Assembly (NCBI GenBank): GCA_900175165.2
Contig: FWWN02000533.1
Coordinates: forward strand, 22,491-86,490
Source of the DNA: Rhizomucor pusillus
Taxonomy: Eukaryota; Mucoromycota; Mucoromycetes; Mucorales; Lichtheimiaceae
DNA: 64,000 bases
Reading direction: 5' to 3'
Below the pieces are notes generated by a model that did no database searches, had not been told where the DNA came from, and worked only from the letters and a program-made list of their open reading frames with translations. Position 1 is the first letter of the stretch. The number at the start of each line of letters is the position of its first letter. This document shows, piece after piece, positions 34,311-44,977 of this stretch. The position numbers and the translations under genes are program-made.

Positions 34311-36891
34311 TGCGCTTCGCAGAAGAAAAAGGAACCCGGCTTTGGGGAGTATTAGGGAGGTAAGGTACTAGTAATAATAATAGTAATATGGACGGAAATC
34401 TTAAACAAACGATTAACTTTAGGGGAGATGCTAATCAAGGCAGAATGTGCCTTTGAACATGAAAAGGAAGGGTGAGTGAGAACCTCTTGAAGGATCGCGC
34501 AATCAAGGCAGGTTCCGGCAAGTGAAAGAAAGGAACGGTATCGGGTTGAAGGAAAGGAGCGGGTAATATGGACAACGAATGCTCTAAAAAGCAGGCAAAC
34601 TCGAGAAAAGTCAAGGCACCACATGCATCCACTTTTTGTTGCATGTTACACCAGCTTGCAAAAAAGAAGCAGAACACTTTTTGTCCGCCATGAATAATGG
34701 AAACTTGCTTACAATGGAAGGCGTTGTCTGATTTAAATGTCCTGGGCTTTGTGGCATCAATCAACTGCTACTATCCACCCTTACTAACCTTCTTCACCTC
34801 ATCCTGTTGAAGATTTCGGCGTTACGCCTATCACTCCTTCCTCTCCCTTTTTTCCAGTTGTAGTCTGATAGCAAACCTTTGGTCGGGTACATACTATTCC
34901 ACCTTATTCGATTATGGACACAATATGCTCTTCTGTTTATCTGTATTGGTATTCGCTGAATATCAGCTTCAGAAGAAAGAAGGAACCAAAGGCTATCAAA
35001 AGACCTCTATCAGCGATCCATCAATACAGGCTGCCATCATAGGAAGTCAAACATCAGGTTTACAGGTAGTGTTAAACCTACTACCCTGGTTGTGATAAGC
35101 TAAATGAAAAAGGAAAGAGAGAGACAGAAAGTAGCACTTATAATGCTCAATTCAATATAGCACCGATAGTACTGAAACCTTTGTAACCTTTTGCTTCAAA
35201 ATTTGAACTGATATATCATTACAGTAAGGTCAAAATTCGATAACAATGAGGACTACATACTACTCCGGAATTTGTAGAATACTAGATAACGAAACTGTTG
35301 ACAGTATATGAAGAAAAAGGGAGGGGGAAACCAATCTAGGACTAACTGGAGCTGATTTTCGCGGATTGTTTAAATCAGATAGTCTTCATTGTACCGATAG
35401 CTTTCATATAGCCTTCATGTTTTTTACGGTCGAGTTCTTCTTGCACTTGGCGATGTATTTCCGGTGGCGGTCCCATCGATTGGATTGATTCATCGATGTC
35501 GTTTTCCTCCCGGCCATCTGGTCGTCCTTCCACTTTAGCTGATCAGTATATATCCTTCCAGCTTCAGCATATTGTAGCGCCCGTTCGGGCTTCTGGCTAA
35601 CGTTATCGCGTATTTTTTTTAACTGTTCATGCGTGCTGCTGTAAACCTTGCGCAGTGCAACCAGTTTCTCATCCTCGATTTTGCAACCGTCATCAACCAG
35701 GCTTCTTGCTAACCGTCAGAGCTGCACAACTCGTGGGATCGTTCTAGCAATTGACTGCAAGAAGCTTGATTGGCCAGATATCAGGAACTATGCCATTGCT
35801 ACGAGCGGATCCAGGTCTTCTTCGCCAGAAGGGTCGACATAGCTTTTGATACTCTCCCTGGTGAGCATATAGCAGTTTTCAGCCCAGTTAAGATATGGCG
35901 TCTGAAGAAATAGTGTTTATCTTCATGCTGAGCAAAGGTATTTGCTAGCTCCTTTGAGGAGACTTCATAGATGCAGATGATAACGAGCACGGGGAATTTC
36001 CCGAATTGCTTGACAATTCTGACAGTTCGGCCATAGAAGTTGGGAATTGCTTCAGTGCTTCAGCAACATGAAGACAGTCCACTCAGGACAAATCAGGACA
36101 CAAATCATCGAATAATCATGGGACTTGCTTCGGATAGACAGATAGTGTCAGTCTTGGAGAGACTAATCACGTTTTGCTGATGAAGGAGATTGACACCGAT
36201 CCATACGCATGGATAGGCAAAATGAAGAAAAAGGGAAGAGAAGGCGGAAAAAAGGTATGATGGAGAGAATTTCGTTGTTTAAAGTGCTTACAAACGGGGA
36301 CAGTCGAATGGATATACAAGGTCTCTCCTATTTCTTAGATGCACTTGAACAAAGGAAGGGTGAAATATAAAGATGGACGGGCCACTTATAACGCTTTCGA
36401 TTTGAAAGCACGCCTCTGTGCTGTAAACCGCATTCTTCATCTCCTCCACATCAGTTACATAGGCAGTTATTTTCTGTCCGAGAGTGACTACCATCCTCGT
36501 CTTCAAAGCAAATCCCTGCATGCGTTGCCATTTTGTATGACCTGTTTGCTGCAATCAATACTGTACACAACTAGAGCACATGCAAGATAGATCAAATATC
36601 TCGAAGAATGATGAAAACTCGCCCAATAAAATACGTGAACCTGCCAAAAGTTCATATGTTGATAGCTATATTATACGATCTAGTTAGATATTTGAAAATT
36701 GACATGGTAGGTGAGATAGCTAGAGAACATGATAAGAAGAAAGTTTGTAAAGTGGCCATCTGCCCAAAACCTTAAGAGGGAACACGGAGTCCCAATGAGG
36801 ACAATCCGTGCCTTGATCAAATCCATTCCGCTAACGACTTTATTGCTTTTTGCTTCTTAATGACAGCAGCATCTCGTCTTTTCTTGCATCA
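34311..36891. other. Intergenic (2.6 kb) containing decayed coding traces
   Basis: The promoter of the RAX2-like gene lies at the left. The middle (35375 to about 36045) holds broken open frames on the minus strand, listed separately. 36.1-36.9 kb, upstream of CLASP, holds only short frames. No RNA gene was recognised. Confidence 0.5.
35375..36045 (-). pseudogene. Probable decayed gene or unresolved small multi-exon gene
   Basis: Not recognised. Reading leftward, several coding-like stretches sit in different frames. About 36045-35830 reads GRTVRIVKQFGKFPVLVIIC then FAQHEDKHYFFRRHILTG. About 35720-35525 reads RLARSLVDDGCKIEDEKLVA then RDNVSQKPERALQYAEAGRI, with a TGA directly before it. About 35525-35375 reads GPPPEIHRQVQEELDRKKHE and ends in GTMKTI and a stop. 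Codon variety and charged heptads look like real protein, but the stretches are joined by stops and frame changes without good GT-AG introns. Either a pseudogene (perhaps transposon-derived) or a gene with unusual splicing. Confidence 0.35.
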
Positions 36892-39800
36892 ATGACACCA
36901 AAAGAGAAAGACGGTACAGATGTTGACGCTGTACAGGTAAGCAGCCCTGTCAGGTGCTGAGAGAAGTATATACAGTTCGAGACTTGTCGAAGCTGCGTTT
37001 GCGACGATGGCGGGAAACTTAAAATGAACTGGTTCATTTCTCTAGATAAGCAGCTCCAAAGAACTTGACGCGGAAGTTGCTGGTTTCTTGACAGCCTTTC
37101 GAGACAAAGAAACAGAATATAACTGGGAGGCTCGGGACAGGTCGCTCACGCGTCTCCGAGGTATCCTCCGTGGAAATGCCGCCGAAAAGTATCACGATGC
37201 CTTTATGCTAGCTGTACGTCAGATGGTGGATGGCATAATCAAAGCAGTAAGTAGATGGCTTACATACGCATGCCAGTGTGTTGTCTTTTATTTGCTGATC
37301 CGAGAATCGAAAAATAGGTGGAGAGCCTGCGAACATCGTTGGCACTCAACGCCCTAAATGTGGTCGCTGAAATCGGGATATATCTTGGGAAGTCGATTGA
37401 TGCATATATATACGACCGACTATTGGATTGTTTGTTCAAATGCGCTAGCACAACTAAAAAAGTGATTGCATCAGCTTCGCTCAAAGCGACGATTACCTTC
37501 ATCAGCCATGCGACGTATCATCACAAACTCATGAATATGCTCGGCATGATGATGAACGAAAAGAACAATCAAGTGCGACTATTCACCTTGACATACACTA
37601 AAACGGTTCTACAAGCACATGCCCATCGTGATCACACTCGGGCGGTACTAGATAGAACTGGTGGAACGGACATTTTGGTCAAAATTCTGGAAAAGGGCTT
37701 GAGTGATGCGACTCCAGCAGTTCGAGAAAACTGTCGAGATGCATTCTGGATTTTCCATGAACATTGGAGAGATCGAGGTGAAAAGTAAAGTCAACAACAT
37801 TCTGTTTTGCGCTTAGCTTAGGTACTCACATGACATTTTAAAGTTTACTTCGATCTCTGCAGCCCACGATCCGAAAAGCGGTAGAGAAGTCGAAAGCGAA
37901 AGCGATACAAAACCACCGTAGCATTCACAGCCCAACAAATTCGAGCAGCTCCTTGCATACATCGAGCTCTCTTGGATCTCATCGCAATATCTCCGATATA
38001 CACGATGCTCTGTCACCATCAACATCGACAGCATCGAATGGTTCAACGGGTTCAAGTGAACCACACCCTACCCCAGATATCAGGAAAACCATGACAAGAT
38101 CCGTTTCACCTCGAGCTTCATCGCCGTCGATTCGAAGCACATCGCCGCATTTATTGCGAAGTTTTGGATCGCCTCCTCCCAATTCGTGGCAACTTCACTC
38201 GTCGCATGCAGTTCCCAGCTCACCACCTCCTTCCGCGAGTAGTCGCAAAACCCGTGTACCAACTTTATCACGAAAGAAATCAACGATATCGACCAAGAGA
38301 AAATTGAGCCTATTCTCTATGTTGAGCCACGATGACTTGAGTCTTCGATGCGACGGTCTGCACATGCTCGCCCGCAAACTTTCAGACCGCCCATACAGCG
38401 CGCAGCCCGACCTCCAATCTATACAGCTAGAAAGTACTCATGGAGTGTTAGACGGCGAAAAACTCAGGACGACTGTGTGGAATATGCTTCAAGAGGACAA
38501 TGCTCGCTTGTACGAGGCGCTGTCGAGCTGGGATGCCGTCGCGGGCGTACTAGTCAAACTCTTGACTTTCGAAGAATTGATGCCGAAATTGATACTAGAT
38601 GCAACCGCGGACGCGGTCTCGTTACGAACGGACGACGATATTACCCGTCATGAGGCAGCCATATCAGCCTTCAAGCGCGTCAAAGCATACCTGAAAAGAT
38701 ATGAACCAAACTTGGCAGAACAGCTCTTTACTGCATTGATCATGACCAGTGCAGCGACCCCAAAACGGCCACTGCAGAGCACCGCCGTTTCCAAAAAGGA
38801 TCCAATGCGGAATCCTGCCAACAGGCGCAAACTGACAAGCAAATATTTGGAATGGATGGATGAGCTGGTAACACCAATATTGGGCCTGGATAGCAGCGAG
38901 GATGTCGCAGATGAACCAGAATCAAAAGAATGGATTGGAGATTCTCCTGACAATGTTGCATCGCAGTGGTTTGAATCAGATGCTCATGTACGACAATATC
39001 TGGAGCAACTTTTACCGCTTGTCAGTACCTCCACCCCTGGATCAATTGTACATGAACCGCTTATATCCCTTGTCGGCCATCTACGACTCGTCAATCAGAA
39101 GTTGTTTGAAACTATAGCCGGCACATTTGATAGCAAGACCATGACAAAGATTGGTCGGACACTTGGTATCCACATCAGAGTTATTCCCGATTATGTATGT
39201 CAATCTTCTTCACCTATGAATGACGAGTCTCTCGCTACAGAGCATGGGCATGAAGAAGAGGTGCAACGAACCGAAATTGCAGAAGAAATTGTAGAAGAAC
39301 ACCACACTGAAGAATATCGAGATGAACCTCACGAACAAGTGGAAGATCAGGAAGAAGAATACGAACAAAAGAGACAACCCAAAGAAGAACAAGTAACATC
39401 AACTGCTTATTCTCCGGTCAACGATACCACAGATACAATTAATACCAGCGAGCAGCCAAAGCCGATGATGCCTATTGAACATACCACCATAACTAATGAC
39501 GATACTTACGAACACGACACCGAATCTCCAGTTCAGAGTGTATCCATGCCCGAGATACCAGTGGCTCCCGATGAACCATTTGTACCGGAGAGCACAGAGC
39601 ACGTGGCAGTTTCACCGGCTCCTTTCGATCCTCACTTGGATGACTTGCCTATTCCTGTTGCAACACCGGTAAGAGATCTTTGGACAGCGTTTTGAGTGTA
39701 ATGTAATACCACTTACCTTGATAATAGTATGACAATCGAGCACTCGTTCCGCCACTTGGTTCAAGCGAGTATATGTCGCCAAAGATGCGTTCGTTCGAAA

Positions 39801-41138
39801 GCAACGGTACCCATGAAAATCAGCATCATCGAATGGATCCCGTAGCACCAAATTCGCCTCCGGTGCCAGCAACAGCAGGACTAGCTGCACTGAATACGGA
39901 CCAGGGCATCACCCCTCATCCTCCTAATCTTCCTTCAATAAGCACAGCTGCTAAACGTCGAGTGTACGAAACTAGCGTCACCCATGTTCCTTACTTTGCG
40001 CCGTCGCAAGTATCAGAGCCCTGGCCAACACTCAAACAAAACAAGCGAAGCGAACCATCTATGGCAGCAATGAACGGCCGCAGCGCGCGTGATAAGACAA
40101 GCACGCTGTACGCTCTTATAGATAAACTCAAGTCTATGAATGCAGACAATGCGGTGGTCCGCAAATTGACTAGACTGGCGCGGGAAGCACCAGTTATGCA
40201 ACCATGGGACCAAGGAGGTCGCGACGAGCCAGGCAGCGATCTGTGGGCCGCTGCAGAAGCAGATGGTGGCAATTTTGTGGAAGTAGTGCAGAGCGCTATT
40301 CTGTATTTAGATGGATCGCAAAAGACACTGAGCGTATTGGAACTAGTTCGCCAATTGGCATCGACGCAGTGTGGTCTATTCCAATATTGCGAGCGGCGAA
40401 TAGATGAGCAAGGGATGAGTCTCGAAGCACGTTTGATGGAGCGTTTGCTTGCTGTACGCGCCAGTCCAGATGCATCGGTAAAAAAAAAGAAGAACTGATC
40501 TTGCGTCTATATGTCTGTGTGCTGAAATTACAACCTTCCTTTCTTCCCACCCCCAAAAACTTCCACCTCCTCCTCTTTTTATTTTGACAGGTGTCTACTG
40601 CAGCTGAAGATGCGCTCGATATTTTGATCAAGGTGTTGGATCCGACGAACGTTTTTGAGATCTTACTGTCGTTCCTAGCGTATCGATTGTGTATATCTCC
40701 TTTATCCGATGAGCAGGTGGCTCATACGTCTCGATATCATCCTTTGGGATCTGCATTTACTTATTTGGGTAAATGCGTCCAGGAGGTGCGTGATGCATTC
40801 TTTGTGGAAGAGTGGCTCTTCAAGGCGGGAGCTGTAGTGTTTCTCAAGGTAAGTGTGCTTCACACACAGTGAGGGGAATAAGTAAAGGGATATTAATGAA
40901 GAAAATTAACATTATTTTTATCTAGGGTGTCAACCATCCTTCTATCCACGTGCGAAAGTCTTGTGTTGAAACTATTGTCCAGTTTCAAGGAGTAATGGGG
41001 GATGACATTTATCAATTTTTGGATGAATTGCGAACGGATCAGGTGAATCTAGTGAGACACTATGTTTCCCGGGCCATCAAGAAGAAGGCTGGAGCAAGAA
41101 GCTTGAGTAGCACGCCGATACAAAATGTGATGATCTAA
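36892..41138 (+). CDS. CLASP/Stu1-family microtubule-associated protein
   Basis: Binds microtubules and stabilises spindle and cytoplasmic arrays through TOG domains. Exon 1 (36892-36936) encodes MTPKEKDGTDVDAVQ; exon 2 starts at 37046. The first TOG-type (CLASP_N) array includes NWEARDRSLTRLRGILRG, LRTSLALNALNVVAEIG, KKVIASASLKATITFI and PAVRENCRDAFWIFHEHW. An intron (37785-37843) restores frame into LLRSLQPTIRKAVEKSKAKA, a basic Ser/Pro-rich microtubule-binding linker. A second helical array follows at about 38.3-39.2 kb, then an acidic Glu-rich linker (39.24-39.4 kb), and a C-terminal TOG-like domain in the last three exons (VKVLDPTNVFEILLSFLA-like, GVNHPSIHVRKSCVETIVQF). It ends IQNVMI. 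About 1,150 residues. Other introns lie near 39.67-39.73, 40.48-40.59 and 40.85-40.93 kb. Confidence 0.88.
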
Positions 41139-42107
41139 TATACCCGCCACGTACACACACAACATACGCACCTTTACACTCGTACGCAAGCATCAGTTCA
41201 CATGGTGCATGTATATTTTTTTTTCTTTTTCTTCTTTCCTTTTCCCTTCTATATACATCACTGCACTAGCCCTTGCATGCATCCCCCATATTTTTTTAAT
41301 AACAGGATGTTTGCGTTTACAACCGTCTCTACAACATGGCCCAAATTCCGGACCTGCGCAACACATCACGGGTCCGCGGTCGCTGCCCCTTGTCTTGAAA
41401 ACCTCACCGGACGTGATTCAAATCCTGGGAACACGTCCTTGGCACCAAAAAGCATGCTGGTTTTGCAAAGACATCAAAAGCTTAATAGATAGAATGGGAG
41501 ATGCAATAGAAGGGAGGTAAATTCTGGGGATCGGGTGGCCAAAAGCCGGGCGAATAAGACAAAGGAAGGAAAAGGAGAAGGAGGAGGGCTTTCCAACACG
41601 CAACAGCTAGGCAGGTTTAGGTGTTCCTGAGCCGGAACAGTAGGTTTTGGTAGTAATTTGTTGCAAGAAATCATGGGATATTAAAAAGATTAAAAAAAAG
41701 CAAAATAGGACCGATCTCCGGGAAGTCAGAGAAAGAAAAGGGCACGAACAAGTATAACGACGGCTGCTGAACGTTGAAACAACATCCTTAGTACGATCTC
41801 TTTTCTTTTTTCTCTTTCTTTTTGTTGCTATTTATTCATCTCTTTTACACACACACTTTCTCTCTCTCTCTCTATCTCTCTTTCCCTCTCGCACGTAATA
41901 TACTTAACATACGCTTGCTCTCTAAATTTCTCTCTTTTCTCCTCTGTCTTTCTTTCTCTCTCTTTTTTTCTTGTGTCTTTCTTTTTCTTAAAGTAATCCA
42001 AGGCATCGATATCTACGACACGTTCGCACAAACACACACACGCACAACACACGCCATCTAATTTTTAATTCCTTCCTTTCTTTCCTCTCTTCCTTTAAAT
42101 TACAAGC
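41139..42107. other. Intergenic between CLASP and the TEA-domain gene
   Basis: The left part is the CLASP 3' region with an open stretch at 41209-41520 (see findings). The right part is the CT/CA-rich leader of the TEA gene. No separate gene is supported. Confidence 0.5.
41800..42060. repeat. CT-rich and CA-rich low-complexity leader
   Basis: Sense-strand pyrimidine tract: (CT)n runs near 41862-41880 and 41955-41962, long T/C stretches, and CA repeats at about 41849-41857 and 42030-42050, ending about 50 bp before the ATG of the TEA-domain gene. Probably a core promoter or 5' UTR element. Confidence 0.7.
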
Positions 42108-44204
42108 ATGCTTTCCTGCTTTGACAAGACCAATCCACCACATCCACAAGAGTTTCCTGCTCTCAATGACGCTACAAAGAAGCGACCTCGACAGTACAAT
42201 AAGCGCGAACAGCAACCAGGCTCGATGCCTTCACAGAAAGACAAGGAGGAACAAGTATGGCCTCCGGATGTTGAGGCTGCGTTTGTAGAGGCATTGGAAA
42301 CAATTCCCAAGCTGGGCAGGCGCAAGATCTTAGTCAATGGCAAGCCGTGCGGTAAGCACCAAAGGCTGTTTACTTTTTTATGATTACACGTATAATTTAT
42401 CTGTGTAAACGCAACAAGGTCGCAACGAGTTGATTTCAGATTTTATTTTACGCAAAACGGGCAAGAATCGCACTCGCAAGCAAGTTTCTTCACATATCCA
42501 GGTGCTAAAGAATACCAGGAAAGGCGACCCTTATTGTAAGTTAAAAAGGAGAATAGAGAGAGAGAGGGAAACAGAGTTTGCTAGAGATAGTATATAAAAA
42601 AAGAGGAGTTCCGCGTTTTTACTCATTATGGTCATATAGTTATGCGATTATTGACTGACGCCGCCACGGATGCAGACGATGATAGCACCCCCAGAAACAA
42701 AAAGACCTATGCACAGAAACAGCGTCGTCAACGCGGAGCTATTGGTGGACTTGCAGCGGCGGCAGCGGCGGCAGGTGCATCGTCGGTTCCTGCTCACGAC
42801 AAATCCGAATCGTCCTGCGAAGACTCTTCTATGAGCAGCTCCTCCTCGCCTTCCCAAGCAGACTATGTTTTTGATATGATGTATGGCAATTTGCCGCAAC
42901 AGATGGATATCAAAGACATCTACGATCCTTTGCAGCAACAACCACAGCAGCAGAGTCAACAACAACATCAACAGCAATATTCGCTATTTGGTGGCGGATG
43001 CGGGCAGGATTACCTAACAACAACGACAGTTGCTGCTGCTGCTGCGGGTAATGGCATGCATGATTTTATACCGCCGCCTACCTTCAATATGATGGAGTTT
43101 GACGATACCCAGTTTGCACTCACAAGCAGCGATCCATTCATGCTAAGCGATACTACCGTGGAGGAAGATATCGCATCTATGTCAACTGATCGGATGCAGC
43201 TGCCGATGGGATCAGTGAGACAACAGGGTATGAAGTTACCATCCTCGCACCAGCAACAAAAGCGAACGGCATCGCAGCCGTCGCTCATGTACTCTTGCTC
43301 TTCTTCCACCTCTTCCTCGACTTCGCTGCGGCAGCAATCACGAGCACTTTCAGCGGGCGACCTAAACAGTGTTATCAAAGAGCTTGAAAGCCCCCCGTTC
43401 CCGCTGTGGCCTAATTACCTATGCCTTTATCTCGAGTATTCGCTTCCATACGATCCTCAGACGACCGTTTCGCATAATCTGGCTTTACTCCAGCACTGTT
43501 ACCCAAACTGCTTGTCAACACTGGATGCTGACACTTTTGATGGATCCAAATGCCCTCCGCTCGTCGATATGCTGAAACGAAACAAACAGCGACAACAGCA
43601 GCAACAGCAAGGCATTGTGCTGCTAGCACGCACAAAACTCGATCTAAACCTCAATATTTCAGACTTTGTTTTCAACAACACGTGCTTTTTTGAATCTCGT
43701 GAACGTAGAACAATCGAATGCACGACGACTATTTATTCATTTGGCAACGTTGTACTTGAAAGCCGAGAGATCCAGCAAGCGCTCTGGCTCAACGATAGGT
43801 TCATGTACAGCTTTGTCTACGTCAATCAATTCTTTGATGCGTTCATGAAGGGTATTCGCTCCTTGCAGAGCTGGGAGGAAGTGGATATCGCTATCCGTAA
43901 CCTATGTATTGTTCAAGTGTTTGAAGACATTGAAGTCAAGTACGGACACACCACCGCGTTTGCCGATCAGCCATGGGACCAGCAAAAGGGTTCTTCCTCC
44001 AAGCAGTCAACGAGCAGCACGCCGTCGCCCGCATCTCAGCAACAGCAACAGCTACAACAACAGCATGCGCCCCCACCGCTCTTGACCATGGTTTATGAAT
44101 TTGAACGCGGTCACGGAAACATCGATGTATCGGCTGTAGGCGATCCTGAGACGACATCCAAGCTGGGTATCGGACGAGGATTCGACTTGCTTGGCGACAT
44201 GTAA
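42108..44204 (+). CDS. TEA/ATTS-domain transcription factor (AbaA/Tec1/TEAD family)
   Basis: A nuclear DNA-binding regulator; fungal relatives control conidiation (AbaA) or filamentous growth (Tec1). Exon 1 starts at 42108. The TEA domain spans about residues 45-120 over three exons: [40 protein letters not shown], then [18 protein letters not shown], the H3 recognition helix. Introns are at about 42353-42418 and 42537-42641. Poly-Gln (near 42930-42980 and 43590), poly-Ala and Ser tracts follow. The C-terminal part (about 43390-43950) has conserved-looking strands: [53 protein letters not shown], and [20 protein letters not shown] with [12 protein letters not shown], which resembles the end of the animal TEAD YAP-binding domain. 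It ends RGFDLLGDM. Confidence 0.93.
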
Positions 44205-44977
44205 AGAAAATGCAGTTTTTTTTTTTTATCTATTCTCATGGAATCACAGCCTATCTCTTTGTCACTCTCTCTATCTTTCTCGACTTGTCATCCTTTCACT
44301 CAAACGCGCACACAAACAAACACACACTCTCACCCTCTTTTATATATGGTTCACCAAATTCTTACGAGAGCAAATATACACACGTACATACATACAATCT
44401 CACACACTCACTCCCGCACACACTTACACACACGCACGCAACCACCACGTAAAAAAAAATCACGTCGTAAATAGCTGTATGACTCTTTCTTTTTTTCCGT
44501 TTCTGTTGGTTTCTCTCTTTTTCGTTTTTGTTCGTTTTTGTTCGTTTTCGATGCGCCTTTTTTTCTTCTTCTTTTGATTTGCACCTTCCCCCTTTTTCAA
44601 CCCTGAAATAATTTTTCTCAAATATATAATCTGTCCTTTTGTATACACACACGCACAGCACATATACACATTTCACATTTTCACGCACCTAGTTCACACT
44701 TAAAAAATAATCGAACGGTACGTTCTTTCCAAAACTAACAATAAAGAGAGCCACCTTTCTTGTTTACACGAATTAATAGTACGTACAGAGTTCTGCGTTT
44801 GCTTTAAATGTTATTAGCGAGTCTTGTTCTTAAAAATGCTGTATATACAAAAGCGAAGGAGAGAGACGGAAGGAAATAAGAGGTAGGGCAAGATGATGTA
44901 TAAAAGAGGAATAGTAATGATAAAGATGTAGCTTAAAGCAACAAGAGAGGGGGGGAAAGAAACATGGTATCTTATTA
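44205..44977. other. Convergent 3' region with CT/CA simple repeats
   Basis: Between the stops of the TEA-domain and FYVE genes. 44213-44690 is dominated by T runs, CT repeats and CA repeats on the plus strand (for example 44400-44440), with another CA run near 44647. The open frames inside are repeat artefacts. Confidence 0.65.

Noticed and set aside
41405..41425. GATTCAAATCC resembling a tRNA B box
   Set aside because: No pairing stems around it; it lies in a coding-like stretch.
44210..44690. Several 70-130 codon open frames
   Set aside because: They are made of CT, CA and T repeats and overlap on both strands.
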